From contig NZ_REFV01000001.1 in NCBI RefSeq assembly GCF_003688895.1, positions 1 through 64,000 of the forward strand: a stretch of 64,000 nt of DNA, in the 5' to 3' direction. The position numbers were made by a program, and so were the translations under genes. Below, piece after piece: positions 16,501 to 23,863 of this stretch. The DNA comes from Dokdonia sinensis (lineage in GTDB: Bacteria > Bacteroidota > Bacteroidia > Flavobacteriales > Flavobacteriaceae). The stretch's first letter is position 1. Every line of letters starts with the position of its first letter. The notes beneath the pieces were generated by a model that made no database searches, was not told the DNA's origin, and saw only the letters and a list, made by a program, of their open reading frames with translations.

Positions 16501-18306
16501 GATTTCAGCTAGTTGCATACTTCCTGAGAATGATGGACTTCCTTGTAATGTATAACTTGATCCAAAGTCTTCACTTTTACGCACTCCGTCTCGAAAATCA
16601 TAAATTGTTAGATGATGATTAGGATCATAAGCGATAGGTGCTTCCCAGTAGCCACTTGCCGATCCAGAAGGTGTCACCCCATCTTGCGAAAAACCTCCAT
16701 CTTTGGTTCGGCGACGCCCTCCATTCTGTATACTGGAGATCATCCAGTCTGGATTGAGTGGGTGTATAAGCGCCTCCATTCCATCTGCTCCATAAAATTC
16801 AATCCATCCAGATTCTTTGTAAATACTGGTACCATTATCTTGTGAGCCTAAAATGGCAACGCCATTATTAGACTGACTTAATCCTAATTTGTAATTTTCT
16901 CTTACTCCTACTCCATCAACCATGATATTCTCCCAAGTAAGACCATTGTCTTGACTTTTGGCAACTGTACCATCGGTACCTAAATATAATGTCCCATTTA
17001 CAGAAACAACTCTTCTCAAATCAGCGTGTACATATACGTCACTATTGTCATAGCGTTCTTGAAATCCTCCAGCGCCGTGCTCTGCACTACCTAGAGACCA
17101 CCAGCTTCTTTGGTTAAATGATGCGCCTTCATCATCTGATGAAAAGACATCAATACCCCCAGTGATCATATTAGTCTCATCTTGATCGTTTACTCCAAAT
17201 GCTCCTACACCCACACCCGGATTTGTTATTAATGTAAACGTTTCTCCTTCATTTGAAGATTTATAAATACCACTGCTCGACGCATAATATACATTTTGAG
17301 GAGCCGCAGGACTTATATCAAATTCTCCAAAAGCATTATTATTTCCAGGAATTTCACTTGTACGTGTAAAAGTGTCACCACCGTCAGTAGATTTTAAAAG
17401 ATAATCCCTGTGATTATTAAAGAAATAATAGTTGTATGTGTAGACAATTTGATCATTTGTAGGGTGAAAACCTATGGTATAAAACTGCCCGCCATCATAA
17501 ACTTCAGTCCAAGTGGCAAGACCATCCGTAGATTTATACAAACCATCAGATGTTCCTACAAAAACGGTATTTGCTATCGTAGGGTGATATATGATTCTCT
17601 GAATTGAAAAATTAGAACCCAGTCCACCTTTATTAAGGTTTGATGGATTGAATGCTGTTTCATTTAACGTGGCTCCACCATCTGTGCTTTCATATATTCC
17701 GTAAGTAGTACCGTTGCGCGAGTTACGCACATTGACTAAGAGATGGTCCGTATTATAAGGATTTACCGCGAGAGTGTTTACACCGCTAGCAGGAAGGAAG
17801 TCCGTACTACCGCCTACCCAATTTTGACCACCATCTACACTACGCCACAATCCTCCACTACGTGACCCGATATATAACTTTTGTTCATTTGCTGGATCTG
17901 CATAAACATCTTCTATCCGCCCTATTCCTGCCGCATAATGACCTGTGATCAAGTCAACAGAATTCGGGCCAAGCTCTCTCCAGCCCGTCATCATTTTTGT
18001 TGTAGCAAACTGTTCTGGATATCGCGACTGATACGATTCTAGAGCATTTTTTGCAAAGTTAGGGTCTACAAGATCACGTTTTCCAGAAGGGTAGAATTTA
18101 TACTCATTATTATTTTTCCACCTCGCAAACTGTTTGTACCCCGAACCCTTTGCATCTTTATCAATCGTCCTAAAATAAGCTTCACCACTAGCAACAACGT
18201 CATAAAAGTTTATAGACGGGTCATCCATCATCTGCTTATACTCTTGAGCAAATCCATTTCCAATCGCAAAAAACAAAATCAGGGTAAAAAGTAAACATCT
18301 AATCAT
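13516..18306 (-). CDS. Large T9SS type A cargo protein with sortilin/BNR-like propeller repeats and a GEVED domain
   Basis: This 1596-residue exported protein starts with a signal peptide (MIRCLLFTLILFFAIGNGFAQ). Residues about 100-750 hold many repeats of the YxSxDGGxTW type (IYESTDGGATLNET, LYKSTDGLATWTEV, LLKSTDGGDTFTRT), as in sortilin/BNR propellers. A GEVED domain follows (about 872-1005, ending GEVEDYMVII). Next is a roughly 500-residue module that recurs, mostly identical, in the protein at 54620-59464. The last 75 residues form a type A sorting domain (LFPNPATDSVTIKTSN to KGVYMVKISNGKTSTIKKLVVY), so it is secreted by T9SS and probably held at the surface. It may be an adhesin or glycan-binding protein; no catalytic site is evident. 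Confidence 0.9.
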   Translation of the reverse strand: MIRCLLFTLILFFAIGNGFAQEYKQMMDDPSINFYDVVASGEAYFRTIDKDAKGSGYKQFARWKNNNEYKFYPSGKRDLVDPNFAKNALESYQSRYPEQFATTKMMTGWRELGPNSVDLITGHYAAGIGRIEDVYADPANEQKLYIGSRSGGLWRSVDGGQNWVGGSTDFLPASGVNTLAVNPYNTDHLLVNVRNSRNGTTYGIYESTDGGATLNETAFNPSNLNKGGLGSNFSIQRIIYHPTIANTVFVGTSDGLYKSTDGLATWTEVYDGGQFYTIGFHPTNDQIVYTYNYYFFNNHRDYLLKSTDGGDTFTRTSEIPGNNNAFGEFDISPAAPQNVYYASSSGIYKSSNEGETFTLITNPGVGVGAFGVNDQDETNMITGGIDVFSSDDEGASFNQRSWWSLGSAEHGAGGFQERYDNSDVYVHADLRRVVSVNGTLYLGTDGTVAKSQDNGLTWENIMVDGVGVRENYKLGLSQSNNGVAILGSQDNGTSIYKESGWIEFYGADGMEALIHPLNPDWMISSIQNGGRRRTKDGGFSQDGVTPSGSASGYWEAPIAYDPNHHLTIYDFRDGVRKSEDFGSSYTLQGSPSFSGSMQLAEIAQNNSDIIIVSNGSNIEKSTDQGVTFIDISSGLPSHSIQDIAFDYEDDDRIFVVNASYQDNGEKVYMSEDGGASWQNITYNIGDIPVHTIVIDNDPQKYIYLGTEIGVYAKPLNGNTWTLYNTGMPNTTIEELEINFGANTLKAATWGRGLWEYDLVGRSAYPSIEITTITNQPTDDLPKTSVPQFITSEIEYSGTLTDIYARWSIDNPDFSVEANTLPMTNTSGNIWVTDVPIPDFPEGTDVYFKVFAEGDSGDKSETYKFMYTVKPFEYCTPSVQNGTSDFINLVEIDDAATTLYSNPSGNDGYTVYNNTPIEFIAGESYDLSVSLQFAFTGDQAGAWIDFNRDASFDDIETITMAPYASNVSTGNFTIPLDAVTDEVTRLRVRNSFFNDPQACNFDAGEVEDYMVIIRPSPACSLTSTYNGAWSLGAPTENEKAIFTANYNTSIGNIEACEIEIAVGATVIVSPETYLKAAGNITVNGTLIIEHEGSVLQVDDAAVVTKGAGAVIEVRKTTLDMAPRDFMFASSPMTAETRDGVYGNVVDAATSTIDQAFRVIYLIPENFEADPLVQNYAPYMGAETFLSVDNTFLGNHNASEDIVPGEGLIIYPQDSYIANGVTTSYDFVYTKGTLNNGIVTYPIQYNGTTENNFNLLGNPYPSAIDVRSLIASNPMINEVYFWEHATTPSTTYPGYLGANPSMQDFSMLNLTTGMAAPNKPGSVPSRYIASGQGFAIKADQAAMATTEVTFNNEMRVSGNNNQYRTQSERNLIWLKLSNEQHDLQSKTAIGFLAEASEGMDRGYDSKRMATPISIYTTIKSGEQLGIQGRESFDQEMIIEVGVATAIEEITPYIISLDDIEGVQIDSTPIYLIDFATQTYVNLKEKSYSFTTNAINSSERFALAFKSPENLGVSEQVLFEKRIQLFPNPATDSVTIKTSNDDVIQHLEIYDTNGKHVKQVGFTGSNAQETVDVSGLAKGVYMVKISNGKTSTIKKLVVY

Positions 18307-18368
18307 ATATCAATATTTTTATAATAAACACCATAAGCCACCCGATTCAAGTGAACTTAGCAGGAGTT

Positions 18369-18390
18369 ATACCTATGGTATTTCATCGGT
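18369..18390. promoter_or_regulatory. Candidate regulatory element upstream of the T9SS gene: ATACC-TAT-GGTAT next to TTTCATCGGT
   Basis: ATACCTATGGTAT is a 13-bp inverted repeat located 63 nt upstream of the leftward start at 18306. Read leftward, the adjoining sequence is CCGATGAAATACC. A related CGATGAAATAC occurs upstream of the T9SS gene at 59729, and CGATTAAATGC upstream of the one at 54620. Confidence 0.4.
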
Positions 18391-18502
18391 AAAAAATAAC
18401 ATTTTATCGCGCAGCTAATTTAGGACTTTTATCCTAAACACTGAGAACCTGTTCTTTAAAAAGTTTTAAAATTCTTACTAATAAGAGAGAATTGGAATAT
18501 TG

Positions 18503-19828
18503 CTAGAAGACAAATTTATACCCCCCCATAAAACCAAATGTATTTTCTGTACTGTTATTAAAATCGGCTCCAGCAGCTACAGAAAAGACTCCAAAGTTTG
18601 TGGTGTAAAGACCCTTTGCATAAGTGAAGACTTTATTGATACCTTCAGGAATCGGATTTCCTGGCGCACCAAAATCTTGAACATAACTTCCCTTAAGATT
18701 GACCGTGATAGTATCAAATGTAAAGGAACCTCCAAGATGGTGAGCTTTAATCCTGTTATTACTGATACCTAAACCCGTTTCCGGGTTCAACAATATAAAG
18801 GGAATACCTATAGTCCGTCCATCATACGTCCAACCGCTACGGTATACTTTATTACTAAAATAGTTATCGCCCGCGCTTACACTAGGTTGATCTGCGCTAC
18901 TTTGATCTGTAGTGTGTACGAATTCGTAGAGAATTCTTGTTAAAACTCCTACTTTAGGAGCATAAGTAAGGCCCCATACCCCATCTGGAAAATTTTTAAA
19001 TGCTGTTCCTGATCCATCTTCAAAAAGGTGCTGATGGTAAGCTTCTAGTGCGCCACTTACTCCTTTATACTCGTATTCAAAATTATAGGAGCCCAGGTGA
19101 TTACCAAGGGCGTTTTGTTGGTCCCCTTCCGGAGCATCTGCATCTGCATTTTGAGCTAGAAAAATCTTTATAAAATCTGAAAATCCAGCTGGTAGTTTTC
19201 CTGCAATCGGACTAGTGCCACCCCATTGTGCATAATGTTGTAATGTACCTTTGAAAGTACTCTTTTCATTTACAGCAATATGTAAGCCTAGGCGCTTATA
19301 GTGCACCATTGTATTCCCGACGTAGCGATCATCATTGAGAAAATAATTGCCCAGTCCGTAGTCTACAGCAATCGTTTTTGAAAGCTTAATGGGCTCGGGA
19401 GCCTCCACTACAATTCCCGGGATTGCTCTTGCATTTCCAGACCATAATATGTTTCCGTTTGTGGTGGAGAGACCATCGTAGCGCTCTTTCTGTTGCTGGC
19501 TTCCTAACGTGGCAACAAGCCATTTGTTAGTAAAAGAGGCGTAAAGTTCGGCACGTTGCAGGCGGTCTGTCACTCCATCACGATACATCGCTCCCACGCC
19601 TATTTCTAGATGTGAAGAGGAAGATGTTGGGTATTCCGCTTTCGCGAAAGCGTACACATCCCCATTTGTTAACCCATCACGAAGTCCGTTTGTATTTGCC
19701 GTAAACCAGAAAGGAAGTTGCTCACTAGCGTAGGCGCCGTCAAAGCCTGCATTTCCAGAAAATTCGACTTCTTGAGCACTTGCGGTGATAGCGACGCAAC
19801 AGCAAAAAAGTAAGAGTATATTTTTCAA
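18503..19828 (-). CDS. Capsule assembly Wzi family outer-membrane protein
   Basis: A signal peptide (MKNILLLFCCCVAITASAQ) leads a 441-residue protein ending in a C-terminal Phe (GGYKFVF), typical of an outer-membrane beta-barrel. Sequence marks of the Wzi-like family include LPFWFTANTNGL, LQRAELYASFTNKWLVATLG and LHHLGG-type strands (KAHHLGGSFTFDTI). Wzi-type proteins anchor or organise capsule at the surface. It sits at the edge of the polysaccharide locus, divergent from the CpsB-like phosphatase. The palindrome copy at 19637-19652 encodes AFAKA near the mature N-terminus. Confidence 0.85.
   Translation of the reverse strand: MKNILLLFCCCVAITASAQEVEFSGNAGFDGAYASEQLPFWFTANTNGLRDGLTNGDVYAFAKAEYPTSSSSHLEIGVGAMYRDGVTDRLQRAELYASFTNKWLVATLGSQQQKERYDGLSTTNGNILWSGNARAIPGIVVEAPEPIKLSKTIAVDYGLGNYFLNDDRYVGNTMVHYKRLGLHIAVNEKSTFKGTLQHYAQWGGTSPIAGKLPAGFSDFIKIFLAQNADADAPEGDQQNALGNHLGSYNFEYEYKGVSGALEAYHQHLFEDGSGTAFKNFPDGVWGLTYAPKVGVLTRILYEFVHTTDQSSADQPSVSAGDNYFSNKVYRSGWTYDGRTIGIPFILLNPETGLGISNNRIKAHHLGGSFTFDTITVNLKGSYVQDFGAPGNPIPEGINKVFTYAKGLYTTNFGVFSVAAGADFNNSTENTFGFMGGYKFVF
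19637..19652. repeat. Palindrome family copy inside the wzi-like gene
   Basis: An exact CGCTTTCGCGAAAGCG copy is read by the leftward gene in the AFAKA frame. Confidence 0.95.
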
Positions 19829-19914
19829 AACTGTAAGGGGATTTAATTGAAACTTACGATGAATTTTGGCGAAAGTAAGGCAGATTTCAATGGAGATGAC
19901 CGCTTTTTTTAGAT

Positions 19915-19922
19915 TATTTTTG
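19915..19922 (+). promoter_or_regulatory. -7 box of the CpsB-like phosphatase gene, leaderless layout
   Basis: TATTTTTG matches TAnnTTTG and ends 4 nt before the ATG at 19927. No clear TTG lies at the expected distance, so confidence is limited. Confidence 0.45.
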
Positions 19923-19926
19923 AATT

Positions 19927-20652
19927 ATGCTAAGCATCTTTTCCAAAAAAACCTTCCTGCTGGACATCATTGCAGGAATTCCAGACATCCATTGTCACGT
20001 GCTTCCAGGCATAGATGACGGCGCAAAAGATGTACAGTCCAGCACCGATCTACTCCATAAATATAGGGACCTAGGATTTAAAAAAATCATTGCGACCCCG
20101 CACACACTGGGCGAAATCTATACAAATACTCGAGCATCTATAGCAAAGGCATATACTGAGGTTAAAGGACTAGTTCCAGAAGTCTCATTATCTTATGCAT
20201 CAGAATATATGTTAGATTACGAGTTCGAACAGCTACTAGAATCGGACTCCTTGTTGTGTCTTAAGGATAATTACCTCCTCGTAGAGCTTTCCTATTTTCA
20301 GCCACCCATACATCTTATGGAGTTGATTTTTTCCATTACCTCAAAAGGGTATATCCCTGTTATAGCCCATCCAGAACGGTATGCCTATTATCACAAAGAC
20401 TTGAGTATTTTTGAAATCTTTAAAGGCAAGGGCTGTCACTTGCAACTTAATGCGCTGTCCCTTAGTTCTCATTATGGGAGCCACGTCCAGAGACAAGCCT
20501 TTAAACTTTTAGCTTCTGGTGCTTATGATTTCATAGGCACGGACACGCACCGCTTAGAACATCTGGAAAAAATTGCCGAAATAAAAATAAGCAGCAAATA
20601 CTTAGCCACCTTGCGGAATGTTGCGTTAAATAACGATCGCGTTTTTAGTTAA
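19927..20652 (+). CDS. CpsB/YwqE-type tyrosine-protein phosphatase (PHP fold)
   Basis: This 241-residue PHP-domain phosphatase is predicted to dephosphorylate the tyrosine cluster of the Wzc-like kinase encoded convergently 3 nt away. Metal-binding motifs are visible: DIHCHVLPGIDDGAKD (His22, His24), ATPHTLGE, VIAHPERY and GTDTHR. The length and motif set match CpsB/Wzb-analogue enzymes of Gram-positives and Bacteroidota. The kinase/phosphatase pair controls chain length and export of the polysaccharide. Confidence 0.9.
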   Translation: MLSIFSKKTFLLDIIAGIPDIHCHVLPGIDDGAKDVQSSTDLLHKYRDLGFKKIIATPHTLGEIYTNTRASIAKAYTEVKGLVPEVSLSYASEYMLDYEFEQLLESDSLLCLKDNYLLVELSYFQPPIHLMELIFSITSKGYIPVIAHPERYAYYHKDLSIFEIFKGKGCHLQLNALSLSSHYGSHVQRQAFKLLASGAYDFIGTDTHRLEHLEKIAEIKISSKYLATLRNVALNNDRVFS

Positions 20653-20655
20653 TCG

Positions 20656-23040
20656 CTAGCTTTTTCCGGATAAAAAATCTTTTATTTTTCTCCACAGTCC
20701 TACTTCCTCATTGCCATAGCCATAACCGTATTTTGCGCCATAGCCAAAGTTGTTAGACTTCACCCCGTTTACCACATAGGTCATATTTTTGAGCTTTCCT
20801 TCCTTATAAAGGTCCTGAGAATATTGTAACAGTCGCTTTTGCGTAAACTCGGCGCGAGTTACAAATATCGTTACATCTGCATACTGACTGATGAGGAGTG
20901 TATCTGTTACTTGCATCGTAGGAGCTGTATCTACAACTACGTAGTCATACAACTCTGATACGCGTTCTATGAGCTTGTCGTAGCGACTATTCATAAAAAG
21001 TTCTGCTGGATTGGGTGGAATGCGACCTGAAAGTACTACATCAAATTTTTGACCATTTACAGACTCATTTGTAATAATATCTTCTGGGGCTACAGAGTCG
21101 TCGTACATATATTCTGACAATCCTATATTTGCCGTTTTCAAATCCATGTAGCGATGCACTTGTGGGTTACGTATGTCTCCACCTATAAGCAATACTTTCT
21201 TTCCAGTAGAAGCAAGTGTAAGCGACAGGTTAAATGCCACAAAAGTTTTTCCCTCACCTTTAATTGTAGAAGTCACGTATACGACATTACGTTTTTTCCC
21301 TTCTTTGGAACGTGTGAAATAATCTAGATTAGTTCTCAGAATACGGAAGGATTCTGCAAGTATAGAACGGTCGTACTGCTCAATGATGTGGTTTCCTTCT
21401 CCATCTACAAATGGTAATTCACCCAGGATAGGCGTCTTTGTGAGTCGCTCTACATCAGACCTACTGTGAAGTTTGATATCAAGTAAACTACGCACATATA
21501 TTATGATGAGCACAAAAAGAAATCCTATAATGGCTGCAATGAGCTTAATTAATCCGCGTTTAGGAGAAACAGGAGATGGTGACGTTATGGCCTCATCTAT
21601 CACCTTTGCATTAGGCGTATTAATCGCAAGAGAAATTGCCGTTTCCTCTCTCTTTTTAAGTAGATACAGATATAGTTCTTCCTTTATTTCTTGCTGCCGT
21701 ACAATGCCTCTTGCGGCTTTTTCTAATGTAGGAACCGTTGCAATCTTTGAGGCATAGACGCGTTCCTGCCCTCTCAATTCTCGCTCTGTGATCTCTAGCG
21801 CCGAACGTTCATTAGACAATCCAGATTGTATTGTATTTCTAATCTGGCTCAGTTCTGAATCTATGGTTTGAACCACAGGATTTTCCTCGGTAGACGAGAT
21901 TAGTAGATCGTTACGTTGTAATATGAGAGCGTTGTATGCATCTACCTGAGAACTGAGACCTCCTCCTAATACCCCTAGGTTAGAAGGAAGTAGTGCTGTA
22001 GTGTTGCTATTAATATAATCTTCGAGATCTTGGGCAAGTGCTATTTGAGTCGATACGTCTAGGATTCTACTTTTAAGGGCATTACTACTCTCTACGGCGA
22101 TAGTCGCCTCTGCAGGTATATCTGTAAGTCGGTTATCTTTTTTAAAGGTCTCCTTAGTAGTCTCCACGGAGTCTAACTCTTCAGAAATGATTGTTAACCT
22201 GTTTGCAATGAAATTTGCCGTGTTTAGAGCGACTTGATTTTTATCATTTTTGGCGTCCAGATTATACTGTCTAACGAGACTATTTAAGATATCCCTAGAC
22301 TTTATGCCTACGGGACTTTGCGTCGTGAGCTGGATAACATTTGTGTTTTTTCCTTTTGGAGTTGCCGTTATCTGACCAGCATAAAACAATGCCGCTTTTT
22401 TTATTGAAACTATTTGAACAACAACCTCATCCCAATCTCCAGAGCCGTCACCTGACCGCGGTAACACATTAAACTTTCCAAAATCTGAATCTATAATATC
22501 CCCGTATTTATGTGTAGAAGTTTCAGAATTATTATTTCGCTTTAAGCGAAAAGAGCCCGCGCCATTATTTATGATTCGTAGCGTATAAACTCCTTCAAAA
22601 TCTGCAAACTTCTGATTTTCAATATCTGATACAATTACAGGAGCATTATAAGTCTCTACGGTTTTTACCTGACCCTCAGCAAAGTAGCTTATGTTAAGAT
22701 GTAGTTCACTTACGACACCCTCCATTAACCTGCGCGAGTTCAAGATAGCGAGCTGATCTGATAACTTTGACCCTGAACCACCGAAGAAAATGCCCAGATC
22801 CTCTAAGGCCGAAAGTTCTGAAAAACCGCTATTGCCCTTTTCGTCTTTAAGTAAGATTGTTGCTTGGGTACTATAGATAGCCGTTGTGTAGCGCAAGTAT
22901 ATATGTGCGGCCACTACGGCCATTACAATAACAATCAAAAACCATTTCCAATGTCTTGTGTATTGTTTTAAGATATCGTTTACAAGATGGTCATCGTTAC
23001 CTATCTCGTTAAAGCTTGATGCATTATTTCCCTGTTCCAT
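20656..23040 (-). CDS. Polysaccharide co-polymerase with tyrosine autokinase domain (Wzc-like)
   Basis: This 794-residue inner-membrane protein has a Wzz domain with flanking helices (about 33-51 and 498-518), long periplasmic coiled coils (about 290-460) and a cytoplasmic BY-kinase domain. It shows Walker A (STIKGEGKT, residues 591-599), A' (LLIGGDIRNP) and Walker B (YVVVDTAP). The first Asp of the usual A' motif (IDxD) is Gly here. The tail carries a tyrosine cluster (FGYGAKYGYGYG, residues 765-776) for autophosphorylation. It controls polymer length and, together with the Wza-like lipoprotein 2 nt upstream, export. Confidence 0.93.
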   Translation of the reverse strand: MEQGNNASSFNEIGNDDHLVNDILKQYTRHWKWFLIVIVMAVVAAHIYLRYTTAIYSTQATILLKDEKGNSGFSELSALEDLGIFFGGSGSKLSDQLAILNSRRLMEGVVSELHLNISYFAEGQVKTVETYNAPVIVSDIENQKFADFEGVYTLRIINNGAGSFRLKRNNNSETSTHKYGDIIDSDFGKFNVLPRSGDGSGDWDEVVVQIVSIKKAALFYAGQITATPKGKNTNVIQLTTQSPVGIKSRDILNSLVRQYNLDAKNDKNQVALNTANFIANRLTIISEELDSVETTKETFKKDNRLTDIPAEATIAVESSNALKSRILDVSTQIALAQDLEDYINSNTTALLPSNLGVLGGGLSSQVDAYNALILQRNDLLISSTEENPVVQTIDSELSQIRNTIQSGLSNERSALEITERELRGQERVYASKIATVPTLEKAARGIVRQQEIKEELYLYLLKKREETAISLAINTPNAKVIDEAITSPSPVSPKRGLIKLIAAIIGFLFVLIIIYVRSLLDIKLHSRSDVERLTKTPILGELPFVDGEGNHIIEQYDRSILAESFRILRTNLDYFTRSKEGKKRNVVYVTSTIKGEGKTFVAFNLSLTLASTGKKVLLIGGDIRNPQVHRYMDLKTANIGLSEYMYDDSVAPEDIITNESVNGQKFDVVLSGRIPPNPAELFMNSRYDKLIERVSELYDYVVVDTAPTMQVTDTLLISQYADVTIFVTRAEFTQKRLLQYSQDLYKEGKLKNMTYVVNGVKSNNFGYGAKYGYGYGNEEVGLWRKIKDFLSGKS

Positions 23041-23042
23041 AA

Positions 23043-23813
23043 TTAACGGGTAAAAATTACGAAAACAGATAGCAATAAAGAGGCCACCGAAAAATAGATA
23101 CCCGTATTAGGGTTTGAGATGGATTTTTGAACCTCAGCATTATTTTGTTCTACCATAACGACATCATTCTGTCTTAAATAGTAGTATGGAGAGTCTAGAA
23201 AATCACTTTTAGTAACATCCAGACGTCCGTATTTCTTTACCCCTTCATCCTCACGAAGTACAAGGACATTGCTACGCTCGCCGTAAATAGTCATATCACC
23301 AGCTAAGCCTAGTGCCTCAAGTATAGTAACACGCTCATCCTTTATGGCAAAAGTTCCAGGGTTTTTTACTGCTCCCAAAACGGTAATCTTAAAATTCTGT
23401 ATCCTCACTTCTACTCTTGGATCCTTAATATATTTTTTGAGTTTCTCCGTAACTAGTGTCGTAACCTCTTGCCTATCCAGTCCTGCTACTTTAAGCTCTC
23501 CCAACTTAGGAAAGTCAATAGTCCCATCATTATGCACAAGATATGGTTGATTTACAGTACTTATCTGAGCACCATCATTTACATCTCTCGTAGTAGACAC
23601 AGGCAGATTAAAAGGCTGTACAGCTGCCATATTTTCTGCGGTCACGGTTATAGCAAGAAGATCATTAGGCGCAATACGTGTTGTATATGCCGTAGAGCTT
23701 GAGATACTATCTATTTTCTGTATGTCCTGAAGATAGATGACGTTCTTTTTTGAGGCACAAGATGTCACTCCTAAGATAAGTGCGAGGAGTATTATGACTT
23801 TATAAAAATTCAT
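23043..23813 (-). CDS. Polysaccharide export outer-membrane lipoprotein (Wza/BexD family)
   Basis: This 256-residue lipoprotein has its lipobox at GVTSC (mature N-terminus CASKKNVIYLQDIQ). It carries the Poly_export domain (IAPNDLLAITVTAENMAAVQPF, then DGTIDFPKLGELKVAGL) and SLBB-type repeats (VTVLGAVKNPGTF is seen as ITVLGAVKNPGTFAI). A C-terminal hydrophobic segment (YFSVASLLLSVFVIFT) could span the outer membrane. It is directly followed by the Wzc-like kinase. Confidence 0.92.
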   Translation of the reverse strand: MNFYKVIILLALILGVTSCASKKNVIYLQDIQKIDSISSSTAYTTRIAPNDLLAITVTAENMAAVQPFNLPVSTTRDVNDGAQISTVNQPYLVHNDGTIDFPKLGELKVAGLDRQEVTTLVTEKLKKYIKDPRVEVRIQNFKITVLGAVKNPGTFAIKDERVTILEALGLAGDMTIYGERSNVLVLREDEGVKKYGRLDVTKSDFLDSPYYYLRQNDVVMVEQNNAEVQKSISNPNTGIYFSVASLLLSVFVIFTR

Positions 23814-23849
23814 TTAGAATGAAGTAGGTTAGCATTTAAATTTAAAGGG

Positions 23850-23857
23850 CAAAGATA
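23850..23857 (-). promoter_or_regulatory. -7 box for the wza-wzc pair
   Basis: On the minus strand the sequence is TATCTTTG, an exact TAnnTTTG match, 36 nt upstream of the lipoprotein start at 23813. No TTG is seen at 17-23 nt, so this may be a weak internal promoter. Confidence 0.4.
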
Positions 23858-23863
23858 CTCAAT

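Noticed and set aside
18419-18438. TTTAGGA/TCCTAAA inverted repeat as a terminator of the wzi-like gene
   Set aside because: The stem is only 7 bp and A/T-rich with no T-run in either direction, and it lies 65 nt beyond the stop; too weak to call.
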